From contig JAISGN010000004.1 of the NCBI GenBank assembly GCA_031263015.1, forward strand, positions 1 through 64,000: a stretch of DNA of 64,000 nt, written 5' to 3'. How positions within the stretch are numbered: position 1 is the first letter of the stretch; each line of letters begins with the position of its first letter. The DNA is from Bacteroidales bacterium. Lineage in GTDB: Bacteria > Bacteroidota > Bacteroidia > Bacteroidales > P3. A program made the position numbers and the translations under genes. Positions 1 through 8,280 of this stretch are shown piece after piece. The notes beneath the pieces were generated by a model. That model saw only the letters and a list, made by a program, of their open reading frames with translations. It did not search any database and was not told the origin of the DNA.

Positions 1-162
1 ATGTTTATTTTGTCCAATAACGGAGAAAAATATGAGGAAGGCATCGTTCTGAAGGCTATAAACGCCGTCTATAATTTGGTAAAGGGAGGAAAACTTGACG
101 AGAAGTACATCAATGAGTCTTATGCAAAGATAGAGGAACTCAAAGCCAAATACAATTTATAG
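1..162 (+). CDS. C-terminal end of a GH3-family glycosidase (beta-N-acetylhexosaminidase type), cut by window edge
   Basis: The reading frame is open from base 1 to the TAG at 160-162 and gives 53 residues. The sequence FILSNNG followed by a helical segment ending NESYAKIEEL matches, from memory, the end of the GH3 N-terminal-domain hexosaminidases, where a loop 'D-M-x-x-F-S-N-N' is followed by a helix pair closing with 'I-D-E-S-Y-x-R-I'. These enzymes release N-acetylhexosamine from glycans or peptidoglycan. The ATG at base 1 is probably an internal methionine, so the gene should continue upstream of the window. The family call rests on a short stretch only. Confidence 0.6.
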   Translation: MFILSNNGEKYEEGIVLKAINAVYNLVKGGKLDEKYINESYAKIEELKAKYNL

Positions 163-247
163 CAAAGCACATATCACATCCGCAATACTTTGCTTTCGCC
201 GTACAAAAGCAAGTATCACTATATAATTACCTTGTTGTGTTCTAGCC

Positions 248-258
248 AAAGGCTGTTT
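248..258. repeat. Single copy of the dispersed 11-mer AAAGGCTGTTT
   Basis: This 11-mer recurs at 3.4, 15.6, 19.4 and 46.9 kb, where it sits in 21-bp registers. Here it is alone, flanked by CC and GG, in the gap between two convergent genes. Confidence 0.6.
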
Positions 259-290
259 GGTAAAAACACTTCTTCACAAGATAAAAAAAT

Positions 291-321
291 AACCTGCTAC
301 CGATTTACTCAGCAGCAGGTT
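291..321 (-). terminator. Hairpin terminator after the aminotransferase gene
   Basis: AACCTGCT (291-298) pairs with AGCAGGTT (314-321). On the minus strand the stem is followed by a T-rich tract (complement of 281-290), as expected for an intrinsic terminator of the gene ending at 348. It may also serve the plus-strand gene ending at 162. Confidence 0.65.
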
Positions 322-347
322 CTATTATATTCTATTTGATTTACGGG

Positions 348-1547
348 TTATTTTATCCTGCCCGGATAAACTTTTAGGGCTTCTTCCAAGCATTTTATAG
401 CGGATTGCAAATCTTCTATCTTTAAACAGTAAGTTATTCTGGCTTGTTTGCGACCTTTTTCAGGCTCCGAATAAAATCCTGTCGCAGGTGCCAACATTAC
501 TGTCTGCCCTTCATAACAGAAATGCTCCAATAACCACAGGCAAAACTTATCGCTGTCGTCTATTGGCAACTGAATCATCGTATAAAAAGCCCCTGTCGGC
601 ATCGGACAAAAGCATCCGTCTATTTTATTTATGCCTTCAACCAGCGTTTTGCGTCTTAAATCATACTCTTTTGAGACCGCATCAAAATAACTCTGCGGTG
701 TATCAACAGCAGCCTCTGCAAAAATCTGTCCGAAATAAGGAGGACACAAACGAGCCTGAGCCATACGCATAGCAGCCGCCATAATGTCTTTGTTCTTGCT
801 GATAAACATCCCGACTCTTGCACCACAAGCAGAATAACGCTTGGAAACAGAATCAAGAAGTATGACATTCTGAGAAATTTCGCTCAATTCCATAACCGAA
901 AAGTGCTTTCTGCCGTCATAACAGAACTCTCTATAAACCTCATCTGCGAAAAGAAATAAATCATACTTCTTTGCTAACGATGCAAGTGTCTGAAGCTCCT
1001 CTTTGGAGTACAGATAACCAGTCGGATTGTTGGGATTACATACCATTATTGCCTTTGTCTTTGGAGTAATCGCCTTTTCAAAGTCTTCAATCGGCGGCAA
1101 CGCAAAACCATTCTCTATATAAGAAGGAATAGTCTTGATTGTGGTCTCGGTTTGAATGGCAAAAGAGTTATAATTGGTGTAATAAGGTTCGGGAATCAGC
1201 ACTTCATCTCCCGGATTCAGGCAAACAGTAAAAGCAAACTGCAATGCCTCACTTCCTCCGTTAGTAACAATAATATCATCGGGCGTCAAATGAATATTAT
1301 GCTTGGCATAATACTCACATAACTTCTTTCTATAAGACATATTGCCTGCCGAATTAGTGTATTCCACTACTTTCATATCGGCATGCCTCAATGCATTCAC
1401 CGCTTCTACTGGAGTTTCAATATCAGGTTGCCCTATATTTAAATGATATATTTTAATTCCTCTTTCTTTGGCTGCATCGGCATAAGGAACGAGTTTCCTA
1501 ATCGCAGAAGCAGGCAATTTATTTCCTTTCTGAGATACTTGTGGCAT
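348..1547 (-). CDS. PLP-dependent aminotransferase, class I/II (aspartate aminotransferase-like)
   Basis: A 399-residue fold-type I aminotransferase that would transfer an amino group between an amino acid and a 2-oxo acid in the cytoplasm. Visible hallmarks are NPNNPTG at 171-177, the cofactor aspartate in ADEVY (D202) and the PLP lysine in SVSKRYS (K236), with the substrate-binding arginine region GARVG shortly after. The length is typical of AspC-like subgroup Ib enzymes. It lies 27 bp downstream of the DUF1573 gene and probably shares its transcript, ending at the hairpin at 291-321. Exact substrate specificity (aspartate versus others) cannot be read from the sequence. Confidence 0.88.
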   Translation of the reverse strand: MPQVSQKGNKLPASAIRKLVPYADAAKERGIKIYHLNIGQPDIETPVEAVNALRHADMKVVEYTNSAGNMSYRKKLCEYYAKHNIHLTPDDIIVTNGGSEALQFAFTVCLNPGDEVLIPEPYYTNYNSFAIQTETTIKTIPSYIENGFALPPIEDFEKAITPKTKAIMVCNPNNPTGYLYSKEELQTLASLAKKYDLFLFADEVYREFCYDGRKHFSVMELSEISQNVILLDSVSKRYSACGARVGMFISKNKDIMAAAMRMAQARLCPPYFGQIFAEAAVDTPQSYFDAVSKEYDLRRKTLVEGINKIDGCFCPMPTGAFYTMIQLPIDDSDKFCLWLLEHFCYEGQTVMLAPATGFYSEPEKGRKQARITYCLKIEDLQSAIKCLEEALKVYPGRIK

Positions 1548-1574
1548 AAGATTATTAAGATTTGTTTTTGCTTT

Positions 1575-2006
1575 TTAGCCTTCTTTTTCTACTTTACCTT
1601 TTATGTGAAGAGTAACTTTACTATTAACGGCATTGGAAGTAACAGTTACTTGTTTATTGATAGGTCCTACGTTATTAGTGTTATACTTAACGGTAATGGA
1701 AGCCGATTGTCCAGGCATAAGAGGCTCTTTAGACCAAGAAGGAACAGTACATCCGCAAGAAGAACGAGCATTGTCCAAAATCAATGGAGTCTTGCCGACA
1801 TTCTTATAAGTGAAAGTACAAGTACCATCTCCTCCTTTTTTTATCGTACCATAATCGTGTTCGACTTTATCAAACTTAATTTCAGCCTGAGCACCATTGG
1901 TTTTCACCGGTTGAGCGGCTGGTTGTTTGCTCTGAGCATTTGCTCCGAATACTACTGCGATAGCAAGTAGCGATGTCAAAACTAAACGTTTCATTGTCTT
2001 AATCAT
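1575..2006 (-). CDS. DUF1573 domain protein, exported
   Basis: A 143-residue protein with an N-terminal signal peptide (basic start, hydrophobic stretch, cleavage likely after the ANA at about residue 24). The remainder is an immunoglobulin-like beta domain typical of DUF1573: 'F-D-x-x-x-H-D-Y-G-T-I' near residue 45, then the SSCGCTVP motif and a terminal strand. In Bacteroidetes such proteins are common periplasmic or surface proteins of unknown role. The gene is first in a two-gene unit with the aminotransferase. Confidence 0.85.
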   Translation of the reverse strand: MIKTMKRLVLTSLLAIAVVFGANAQSKQPAAQPVKTNGAQAEIKFDKVEHDYGTIKKGGDGTCTFTYKNVGKTPLILDNARSSCGCTVPSWSKEPLMPGQSASITVKYNTNNVGPINKQVTVTSNAVNSKVTLHIKGKVEKEG

Positions 2007-2109
2007 TTAAAATTAATATTCTCTTAAAATTTCTTTTCCTTCATTATAAACAATAATTTTAAGCATTCGGTAACATCCTACGCTTAAAAAATATCTTTTT
2101 TTGAGACAG

Positions 2110-2141
2110 CAAAATTACAACTTATTATTTTAATACACAAT
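2110..2141 (-). promoter_or_regulatory. Bacteroides-type promoter for the DUF1573/aminotransferase unit
   Basis: On the minus strand a -7 element TAATTTTG (2110-2117) is preceded by ATTG (2138-2141) with a 20-bp spacer, close to the TTTG-N19-21-TAnnTTTG consensus. It lies about 100 bp ahead of the start codon at 2006. Confidence 0.5.
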
Positions 2142-2205
2142 AATAATGTAATAAATTTGCCTTTGCTCACAATATCGCCATCAAATTTGATGCCAAACTA
2201 CTCTA

Positions 2206-3267
2206 TTAAAGTAAAAATCGTCTCAACAAAGGTATCCGCGTCAGCAACCAAACCAATATCAACGACAAACCAAGAACCATAACAACAATCAGCGGTATTG
2301 ACAATGCGGTATCAAACATAGAATTATTAATACCTGCTTTGCCCAACAGCACTATAAAGATTACATGCACTCCATAGACGCCTAAGGAATATTTAGAGAC
2401 AAAAGCAATAATTCTGTTCAGCAATCGCCAGCGTGAAATGCGGTTATACGCTCCTTTTACAAAGACAAAAACCGCCAAAGCCTCAAAAAATGTTTGCGGA
2501 GTCAAGTAAGTAATAAAATTATCCATCGGTCGGTCGTTATGTATTGAGAGAAGGTACGTGCCGACAATCATTAGAGCAAAAGAAAACAAAGCAAGAACAT
2601 AAGCAATCTTCTTATGCCTGAAACCATATTTGTCCAAATAATACCCTAACAGGAAATAAATCACATAACCCCCTAACGGAAAATACGCTTTCAGCACAAA
2701 ATAATGGAAAAACGGAGGTAAAAAATTTATGATAAAAGGTAAGAATGTGCTGAACACAAACAAAACCATCAATAATACTTCATATTGTTTCTTTGTTATG
2801 TTGTTTGTGATGATGCGAATGAGAGGAACGGCGAGGTAAAGCCCCATTACCATATACAGATACCAGAGATTGTAATATGTCATAGCCTTTTTTAACCCGA
2901 ATCTAAGCCCTAACTCCCATGAAACGGCAACATATATTATTATAATGAAGATAAGCGTTGCTACTGCTACTCTAAAAATATATTTTTTCAACATCAGTTT
3001 GAGCGAAATCTGCTTCAGCGGATTTAAAAACAACACTCCGCTAATCATTAAGAACATCGGAACCACCCATCTGAAGATATCGTGATAGACATTGGCTATT
3101 TGCCACTCCTCAGACGTCTCATCCGCACCCCACCAGCTCACAGCGGCAACATGAAGTACGATAACGCCGATACAAGACACCGCTCGAAGGAAATCCAAAT
3201 AAGGTTTGCGGTCGGGATTGGCTGCTTTAATACTTTTTTCACTCATAATAATAACTTTTTCGCTCAT
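2206..3267 (-). CDS. Acyltransferase family 3 membrane protein (OatA/WecH-like)
   Basis: An integral membrane acyltransferase with about ten hydrophobic helices. The signature 'R-K-P-Y-L-D-F-L-R-A' followed by a helix containing 'V-L-H-V' is characteristic of the acyltransferase_3 family, which O-acetylates surface polysaccharide, peptidoglycan or lipids. A 21-bp tandem duplication places two ATGs in the same frame (3267 and 3246); I start at the first. A further in-frame ATG at 3306 gives a longer, less family-like N-terminus. The gene stands alone between the nqr terminator and the gap ahead of the DUF1573 gene. The substrate is unknown. Confidence 0.8.
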   Translation of the reverse strand: MSEKVIIMSEKSIKAANPDRKPYLDFLRAVSCIGVIVLHVAAVSWWGADETSEEWQIANVYHDIFRWVVPMFLMISGVLFLNPLKQISLKLMLKKYIFRVAVATLIFIIIIYVAVSWELGLRFGLKKAMTYYNLWYLYMVMGLYLAVPLIRIITNNITKKQYEVLLMVLFVFSTFLPFIINFLPPFFHYFVLKAYFPLGGYVIYFLLGYYLDKYGFRHKKIAYVLALFSFALMIVGTYLLSIHNDRPMDNFITYLTPQTFFEALAVFVFVKGAYNRISRWRLLNRIIAFVSKYSLGVYGVHVIFIVLLGKAGINNSMFDTALSIPLIVVMVLGLSLILVWLLTRIPLLRRFLL

Positions 3268-3360
3268 AATAATGATACGTTTGCAAACATTAAAACAGGC
3301 ATACAAGATAAGAATGCGATATTATGCCTTTTTAAAGTGTGCAAAGGTATATAAAAAACA

Positions 3361-3400
3361 AATAAAACGCCGTTTCGTATAAATGAAACGGCGTTTTATT
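3361..3400. terminator. Strong bidirectional hairpin after nqrD
   Basis: Two 16-bp perfect arms (3361-3376 and 3385-3400) flank an 8-base loop, with A-rich and T-rich ends on the outer sides. It follows the stop of nqrD and ends that operon. The two AAACGSCGTTT cores at 3365 and 3386 also fall in the 21-bp register described separately. Confidence 0.8.
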
Positions 3401-3438
3401 TTTACCAAAGGCTGTTTTATTTTCGCCAAACAGGCTTT
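3365..3438. repeat. 21-bp-register array of four 11-mers
   Basis: Four 11-mers begin at exactly 21-bp steps: AAACGCCGTTT (3365), AAACGGCGTTT (3386, its reverse complement), AAAGGCTGTTT (3407) and AAACAGGCTTT (3428, the reverse complement with one mismatch). Spacers are 10 bp and unrelated to each other. The array stops 4 bp from the nqrD stop codon. Confidence 0.8.
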
Positions 3439-3441
3439 TAT

Positions 3442-4080
3442 TTATTCACAAAGGTCTTTGTTGCGAGTACGATGAAACCATACGATAAGCCCAACAACGA
3501 TTAACGCCATAGGAGGCATTATCATCAGGCTGTTATTTGCATATCCGTGAGCGTAAAGCCATTCCGGCACAACCTTATAGCCCCATAGCGTACCGCTTCC
3601 GAAGAGTTCTCTGACGAAAGAGACGACAAGCAAAATCATTCCATAGCCTAAGCCGTTGCCAATGCCGTCAAGCAGGGACGGAAAGGGCTTATTGTTGAGT
3701 GCAAAGGCTTCTATACGCCCCATAACGATGCAATTGGTTACTATTAATGAGACAAAGACCGACAACTGCTTGCTTACATCATACACAAACGCCTTTAACA
3801 CCTGATCAACTAAGATTACAAGCAGCGAAACGATTACAAGCTGAACTATAATTCTGATTCTGGGCGGTATAGTGTTGCGAAGAAGGGAACAGATTACGTT
3901 TGACAAAGCCACAACGACCGTTACACTTATCGCCATCACCACAGCAGGCTGCATTTTGGCTGTTACGGCTAACGCAGAGCAAATACCCAGCACCTGAACG
4001 GTGATAGGATTTTCCTTATTGAAAGGATTCTTTATCAGTTTTAAGCTTTGGGCTGAAAACAATGGCTCTTTATTCTTCAT
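3442..4080 (-). CDS. nqrD: Na+-translocating NADH:quinone reductase subunit D
   Basis: A 212-residue membrane subunit with six hydrophobic helices. It matches NqrD rather than NqrE by the 'N-P-I-T-V-Q-V-L-G-I-C-S-A-L-A-V' start and the 'N-C-I-V-M-G-R-x-E-A' and 'D-G-I-G-N-G-L-G-Y' segments. NqrD and NqrE together hold a 2Fe-2S centre in the membrane and form part of the sodium path. The gene starts 4 bp after nqrC ends. Unusually, it is the last gene of the operon: a strong hairpin and an unrelated acyltransferase follow where nqrE and nqrF would be expected. Confidence 0.92.
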   Translation of the reverse strand: MKNKEPLFSAQSLKLIKNPFNKENPITVQVLGICSALAVTAKMQPAVVMAISVTVVVALSNVICSLLRNTIPPRIRIIVQLVIVSLLVILVDQVLKAFVYDVSKQLSVFVSLIVTNCIVMGRIEAFALNNKPFPSLLDGIGNGLGYGMILLVVSFVRELFGSGTLWGYKVVPEWLYAHGYANNSLMIMPPMALIVVGLIVWFHRTRNKDLCE

Positions 4081-4084
4081 AAAT

Positions 4085-4813
4085 CTACTTTGTTTTGTTG
4101 TTATTCAAATAAGGAATATAAAAAGAGAGGCAATCATAAAGCATAGACGACACTCCCTGAGACGTAATCGTGCCTCCGCTTATCGCATCCACTGCATGAG
4201 GGTCGTTCTTATCTGCTCTCTTCTCAACGGATACAGATTTAAATGTTGTGTTGTCAAATATTGTCTTGCCGTTGAATTGTTGCTGAAACGCCTTAGTTGT
4301 TATCTCGGCACCAAGACCGGGAGTCTCGCCTTTGTGGTCAAAATTCACGCCGACAATCGTTGATAAGTCTTCACCCAAAGCAACATTGCCCCAAATGCCT
4401 CCCCATAAGCCGTTGCCGGAAACAGGCACCACATAAGTCTTTCTTCCGTCCTTCGTGCAGATATAAACAGGCATCACCGCCGATTGGTCTCCTGACTTTG
4501 CCTTATCAAGTTGCTCTTTTACGACAAGGTCAAATGGACGTTTGTTACCTTGCAATCTGCCGTTGGAATAGTCATCCTCTATCTCGCCTTTTGCATTAAC
4601 GGCAACCTCTTGCGTGAAGAATTTATTATAAAGTGATTCCGCATTCTTGGGAGTTGATTCTATGCCTACACAAGCAAGTAATTGCTGCATCTTTTCAATT
4701 TTGATATTTTTCTCTTGAAAAGGCTTCAAAGCGACAGCAGCGATTGACAATATGGCTGCTGCCAACACAACCAGAATAGTTGAATAAACGAATATATATT
4801 TATTACTGAACAT
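4085..4813 (-). CDS. nqrC: Na+-translocating NADH:quinone reductase subunit C
   Basis: A 242-residue protein with one N-terminal membrane helix (about residues 8-28) and an extracytoplasmic FMN-binding domain. The flavinylation site is seen as SGGTIT at 212-217, so the FMN would be attached to T215 by ApbE; the usual motif is SGAT, the G at the third position being a small variation. The conserved 'G-E-T-P-G-L-G-A-E' segment lies near 162-170. It passes electrons within the NQR complex. The gene lies between nqrB and nqrD in the usual order. Confidence 0.92.
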   Translation of the reverse strand: MFSNKYIFVYSTILVVLAAAILSIAAVALKPFQEKNIKIEKMQQLLACVGIESTPKNAESLYNKFFTQEVAVNAKGEIEDDYSNGRLQGNKRPFDLVVKEQLDKAKSGDQSAVMPVYICTKDGRKTYVVPVSGNGLWGGIWGNVALGEDLSTIVGVNFDHKGETPGLGAEITTKAFQQQFNGKTIFDNTTFKSVSVEKRADKNDPHAVDAISGGTITSQGVSSMLYDCLSFYIPYLNNNKTK

Positions 4814-4843
4814 GGTGAATTATCTTTTTATCGTTATCATTCT

Positions 4844-6016
4844 TTACTTCATTTCCTTATTATCTGCATTCGCCTTCCAGCGATTTGTTCTGCGTCTGAT
4901 GTTTGCCTGAACAACGAAGTAGTCTATCAAAGGAGCGAAGACGTTCATCAGCAATATAGCCAACATCATCCCCTCCGGATACGCCGGATTGACGACTCGT
5001 ATCAGCACAGCCATCATTCCGATTAGCAAACCATAGATATACTTCCCTGTATTGGTCTGTGAGGACGTTACTGGGTCGGTTGCCATAAATACTGCACCGA
5101 AAAGGAAGCCTCCCATCAGGAAATGATAATAGAAAGGCAAGTTCATGTAGGCGTTTGTGCCGAAAAGATTAAACGTAATGCCCATCAACGCTCCGCCAAC
5201 GAAGACAGAGAGCATCACTCGCCACGAAGCAATACCGGTAATGAGCAACAACGCCGCTCCAAGCAAGATTGCAACAGCCGAAGTCTCACCTACGCTTCCC
5301 GGAGTGAAGCCCAAAAACATATCAAGCAAAGAACTGCTCGGCAAAACGCTGCCCGTCATCATTTCTCCCAAAGAAGTGGCACCCGAAACGGCGTCTGCCT
5401 TGTCCGCAATCCAAACAACATCGCCCGACATCTGCGAAGGATAGGAGAAGAACAGGAAAGCACGAGCCACAAGTGCGGGATTGAGGAAGTTCATGCCCGT
5501 TCCGCCAAATATTTCCTTGCCTATGATAACCGCAAACGCCACTGCAATCGCCAACATCCAAAGAGGAACATCGGGAGGGCAGATAAGCGGTATCAACATC
5601 CCCGTTACAAGATAGCCTTCATTGACTTCGTGTCCGCGACGCTGTGCAAAAGCAAACTCAATGCCCAATCCGACAACGTAAGACACCACTATCATCGGCA
5701 CAACTTTGAGAAGACCGTAGCCGAACATCGCCCAAAAGCCCACTTCTTTGATTGTCTCGCCACAAGATAAGTAATGCTGATAGCCAACGTTGAAAATACC
5801 GAAGAGCAAAGCAGGCACCAGAGCAATGATAACAAGACTCATCGCCCGCTTCATATCTATCGCATCACGCAAATGAGCTCCCGAGGCGGCAGTGTTTTTA
5901 GATACGAAAGTGAAAGATTCAAAGGCTTCCACAGTTGAATGTAACCAATGCAGTTTAGTTCCTTTGGCGGTCTTCTTATTTAGATTGTCAAACATATTCC
6001 TTAACATCCGCTTCAT
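4844..6016 (-). CDS. nqrB: Na+-translocating NADH:quinone reductase subunit B
   Basis: A 390-residue polytopic subunit with about ten helices. The SGAT motif at 211-214 marks the threonine that carries covalent FMN, and 'G-G-T-G-M-N-F-L-N-P-A' near 171-181 is a family hallmark. NqrB holds riboflavin and FMN and is thought to form most of the sodium channel and quinone site. It overlaps nqrA by 4 bp, suggesting translational coupling. Confidence 0.93.
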   Translation of the reverse strand: MKRMLRNMFDNLNKKTAKGTKLHWLHSTVEAFESFTFVSKNTAASGAHLRDAIDMKRAMSLVIIALVPALLFGIFNVGYQHYLSCGETIKEVGFWAMFGYGLLKVVPMIVVSYVVGLGIEFAFAQRRGHEVNEGYLVTGMLIPLICPPDVPLWMLAIAVAFAVIIGKEIFGGTGMNFLNPALVARAFLFFSYPSQMSGDVVWIADKADAVSGATSLGEMMTGSVLPSSSLLDMFLGFTPGSVGETSAVAILLGAALLLITGIASWRVMLSVFVGGALMGITFNLFGTNAYMNLPFYYHFLMGGFLFGAVFMATDPVTSSQTNTGKYIYGLLIGMMAVLIRVVNPAYPEGMMLAILLMNVFAPLIDYFVVQANIRRRTNRWKANADNKEMK

Positions 6017-7371
6017 TCTCCGAGCTCCTTTCTCATTAAATCCAAACCTTGTTTTATTATTTGCTGAATATCCGTCTTGCTAACGTCAATCACTTCGCAC
6101 AAAGCGAAGTCTTCGCTATCCGTTTCGTAGATTCCGAGTTGCTCCATCTTGTCAATATCTTCCGTAATGCAGGCTTTGATGAGCTCTAACGGGTAAATAT
6201 CCAGCGGCAACACCTTTTCAAACTCACCTGTGAAGACAAAAGCACGCCGTCCTCCGTGAAGGTTGGCGTCAATGCTCACAGGCTTGCGGCAGAAAAAACG
6301 AAGAAAACCATAAGGAAAGGTTCTGCTGATGCTAAACTTCTTAAAGCCGGGCAGCATCCAGCCAATAAACTCATATTGGTTGCCTTCCCTAATCACAGAT
6401 ACCATATTATCATACGCCGATAAGAATCCATCGGCTGCAATCCTTGTTCCCGTCAGCACATTGCCGCTTATAAATCTGTTATCCTCGCTTTTGACGTTAT
6501 CCTTGAAGATTTGGGCGAGCGAAGAGCCTCTTTTAATGCGATAATAGCCCGTTTCAATCACCTGTTCGCCCGTTAAGGCAATGATTTTATCGCTTTTGAA
6601 CACGCCATCCTCAAACAAGCGTCCGATAGTAACAACATCCGTTGCATCCAAATACCATATCCGTTCGTCTTTATTCAGAGGACAAAGTTTTTCTATTTGA
6701 ATAGAAATGTTTCCTGTTGGGTGTTTGCCCTCAAAAACGTTGATTTGCACATTTTGAGCCTTCAAAAGACAATCCGCAGACGAAGTTTTACCGATATTCA
6801 AATGAACTTTGCCGTCCGTAAGTTTTGATATGGCGTCAATACCCGTTTGGAACGCTGTGCCGCAATCAGACATCAGCAACGCATAATCTGCTGCCAACGG
6901 AGCGGTATCAAATCCCTTGATGATAATAGCCTTTGGCGAGGCAGCGGGATTAGGTATCACCGAGTAGGGTCTTTGCCTGATGAGCGTCCAACAGCCGCTT
7001 GCGAGCAGTTTCTCAACAATCTGCTCTCTGCTTGCTGCTTTGGCGTCAGCCTTACCGAAATCCACGTATTCATCTTCTCCTTTCGCCTCTATCACAATTG
7101 CTTCCAACGCCCTCTTCTCTCCTCTCATGATGCTCTTCACAACTCCTGCGACCGGCGACACAAACTTCACCTCCGGCTTTTCCTTTGCGAAGAAAACAGG
7201 ACTTCCAATCATCACACTATCACCTTCTTCCACCATCATCTTCGGCGTTATCCCGACATAGTCTTTTGGTTTTAGGGCGTAGCAATCAGCCTTCAAATCC
7301 GTGATTTGAGGTTTCGCCGCCCCGAAAAGGGCTATGTCCAATCCCTTTCTTATCTTTATCACCTTCAACAT
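6013..7371 (-). CDS. nqrA: Na+-translocating NADH:quinone reductase subunit A
   Basis: A 452-residue cytoplasmic subunit, first gene of the operon. The start 'I-R-K-G-L-D-I' and the 'G-S-P-V-F-F-A-K' segment with the following lipoyl-like region (residues 55-80) are typical of NqrA, which binds ubiquinone/menaquinone sites together with NqrB. Length is normal for the family. The start is supported by a -7 promoter element 46 bp upstream. Confidence 0.92.
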   Translation of the reverse strand: MLKVIKIRKGLDIALFGAAKPQITDLKADCYALKPKDYVGITPKMMVEEGDSVMIGSPVFFAKEKPEVKFVSPVAGVVKSIMRGEKRALEAIVIEAKGEDEYVDFGKADAKAASREQIVEKLLASGCWTLIRQRPYSVIPNPAASPKAIIIKGFDTAPLAADYALLMSDCGTAFQTGIDAISKLTDGKVHLNIGKTSSADCLLKAQNVQINVFEGKHPTGNISIQIEKLCPLNKDERIWYLDATDVVTIGRLFEDGVFKSDKIIALTGEQVIETGYYRIKRGSSLAQIFKDNVKSEDNRFISGNVLTGTRIAADGFLSAYDNMVSVIREGNQYEFIGWMLPGFKKFSISRTFPYGFLRFFCRKPVSIDANLHGGRRAFVFTGEFEKVLPLDIYPLELIKACITEDIDKMEQLGIYETDSEDFALCEVIDVSKTDIQQIIKQGLDLMRKELGE

Positions 7372-7416
7372 CTTACTTTACATTTTCAGAGTTTTGTTTC
7401 AATCAATTTAAGTTTG

Positions 7417-7424
7417 CAAAAATA
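7417..7424 (-). promoter_or_regulatory. -7 promoter element of the nqr operon
   Basis: TATTTTTG on the minus strand fits TAnnTTTG and lies 46 bp ahead of the nqrA start. I see no good TTTG at the -33 distance; that position falls in the repeat region. Confidence 0.5.
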
Positions 7425-7443
7425 CATAATTAAATCCAATTTC

Positions 7444-8160
7444 AGCACTTTGCAAGTGCGTATCGGTGCGATATTTTTTGCTTCCGCCGCAATAATCGTG
7501 CGTATCGCACCGATATTACTTGCTTCCGCCGCAATATTCTTTGCAAATACCGCAATATTCTTTGCCTCCAACGCCCTATTATTTGGTTTAAACGCCCTAT
7601 TATTTGACTTCAAAATCCGAAATTATAGATTCGTCTCATTTTTATCAAATCCAAATGTTAAGAAATTTTGTATAAATTCTCCAAAATCTCGTTCCAACGC
7701 CCCAAAAAGCCCAAAAAACGGCATTTTTTGCAACTTTTATTCATCCAAAATCAAGTTTCGTTCATACAAAATCAAGTTTTATTCATCCAAAATCAAATAA
7801 GGTTGAGTGAAACATCGTATGTTTTCGGGCAAAACATCGTATGTTTCCAATCAAAACATCGTATGTTTCGGGTAGAAACATCGTATGTTTTGCTCATCCA
7901 AATCAAATTACAGATGAACTAAAGCAAGTCCTGAGGGAATAAAAGCAAGTTTTAGATGAATGAAAGGGCGTTTTATGGCGTTGGAACGAAATATTATCGG
8001 TGCAAAATGAAGATTTATAGTCGTATTGTTAAATATTTTAACATTTGAAGGACGTTTTGTTGGACTGAAACCTCATTTAAGGGCGTTGGAGCGAAATAAG
8101 GCGGTTTTAGGGGCTCTTTTTGGAGCGTTGTGTTAAAAAAGTGTTAAAGCGAAACTTACA
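7444..8160. repeat. About 0.7 kb of degenerate 21/22-bp periodic repeats between divergent operons
   Basis: Non-coding region between nqrA (minus) and the MBL-fold gene (plus). Units start every 21 bp at 7465, 7486, 7507, 7528, 7549, 7570 and 7591, with cores such as GCCGCAATATT and AACGCCCTATT; AACGCC recurs in phase at 7696. AAAATCAAGTT appears at 7747, 7768 and, altered, 7789; a 22-bp section runs 7810-7890; AAAGCAAGT and AAAGGGCGTTT continue at 7921, 7942 and 7963. GGCGTTGGA at 7977 and 8082 is separated by 105 bp, five times 21. Towards 8160 the pattern fades. Confidence 0.75.
7810..7890. repeat. Four perfect 15-bp palindromes at 22-bp spacing
   Basis: AAACATCGTATGTTT occurs identically at 7810, 7832, 7854 and 7876. 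Arms are AAACAT/ATGTTT around CGT. The three 7-base spacers are all different in sequence. Confidence 0.9.
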
Positions 8161-8180
8161 TATTCTTCTCAAAAGTCTCA

Positions 8181-8240
8181 TTTCGGATGCCCGTGAGAGG
8201 AATCTGTAATTTTGGAATTTGCTTCCGATGCTCGTAAGAC
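8181..8240. repeat. Pair of related 18-bp segments 41 bp apart
   Basis: TTCGGATGCCCGTGAGAG and TTCCGATGCTCGTAAGAC differ at few positions and are offset by exactly 41 bp. They resemble the GATG-containing hairpins at 37.7 kb, which are also 41 bp apart. Confidence 0.5.
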
Positions 8241-8252
8241 AAGAAAAAAGAG

Positions 8253-8260
8253 TATCTTTG
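8253..8260 (+). promoter_or_regulatory. -7 promoter element of the MBL/thioredoxin-like/aroQ operon
   Basis: TATCTTTG fits TAnnTTTG and lies 20 bp ahead of the ATG at 8281. No convincing -33 element was found. Confidence 0.5.
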
Positions 8261-8280
8261 CTGCTTAAATAAATACTGAA

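Noticed and set aside
7306..7800. Open frames with heptad-like repeats on both strands of the nqr upstream region
   Set aside because: The 7-residue period simply mirrors the 21-bp DNA repeat; the frames overlap nqrA and its promoter.
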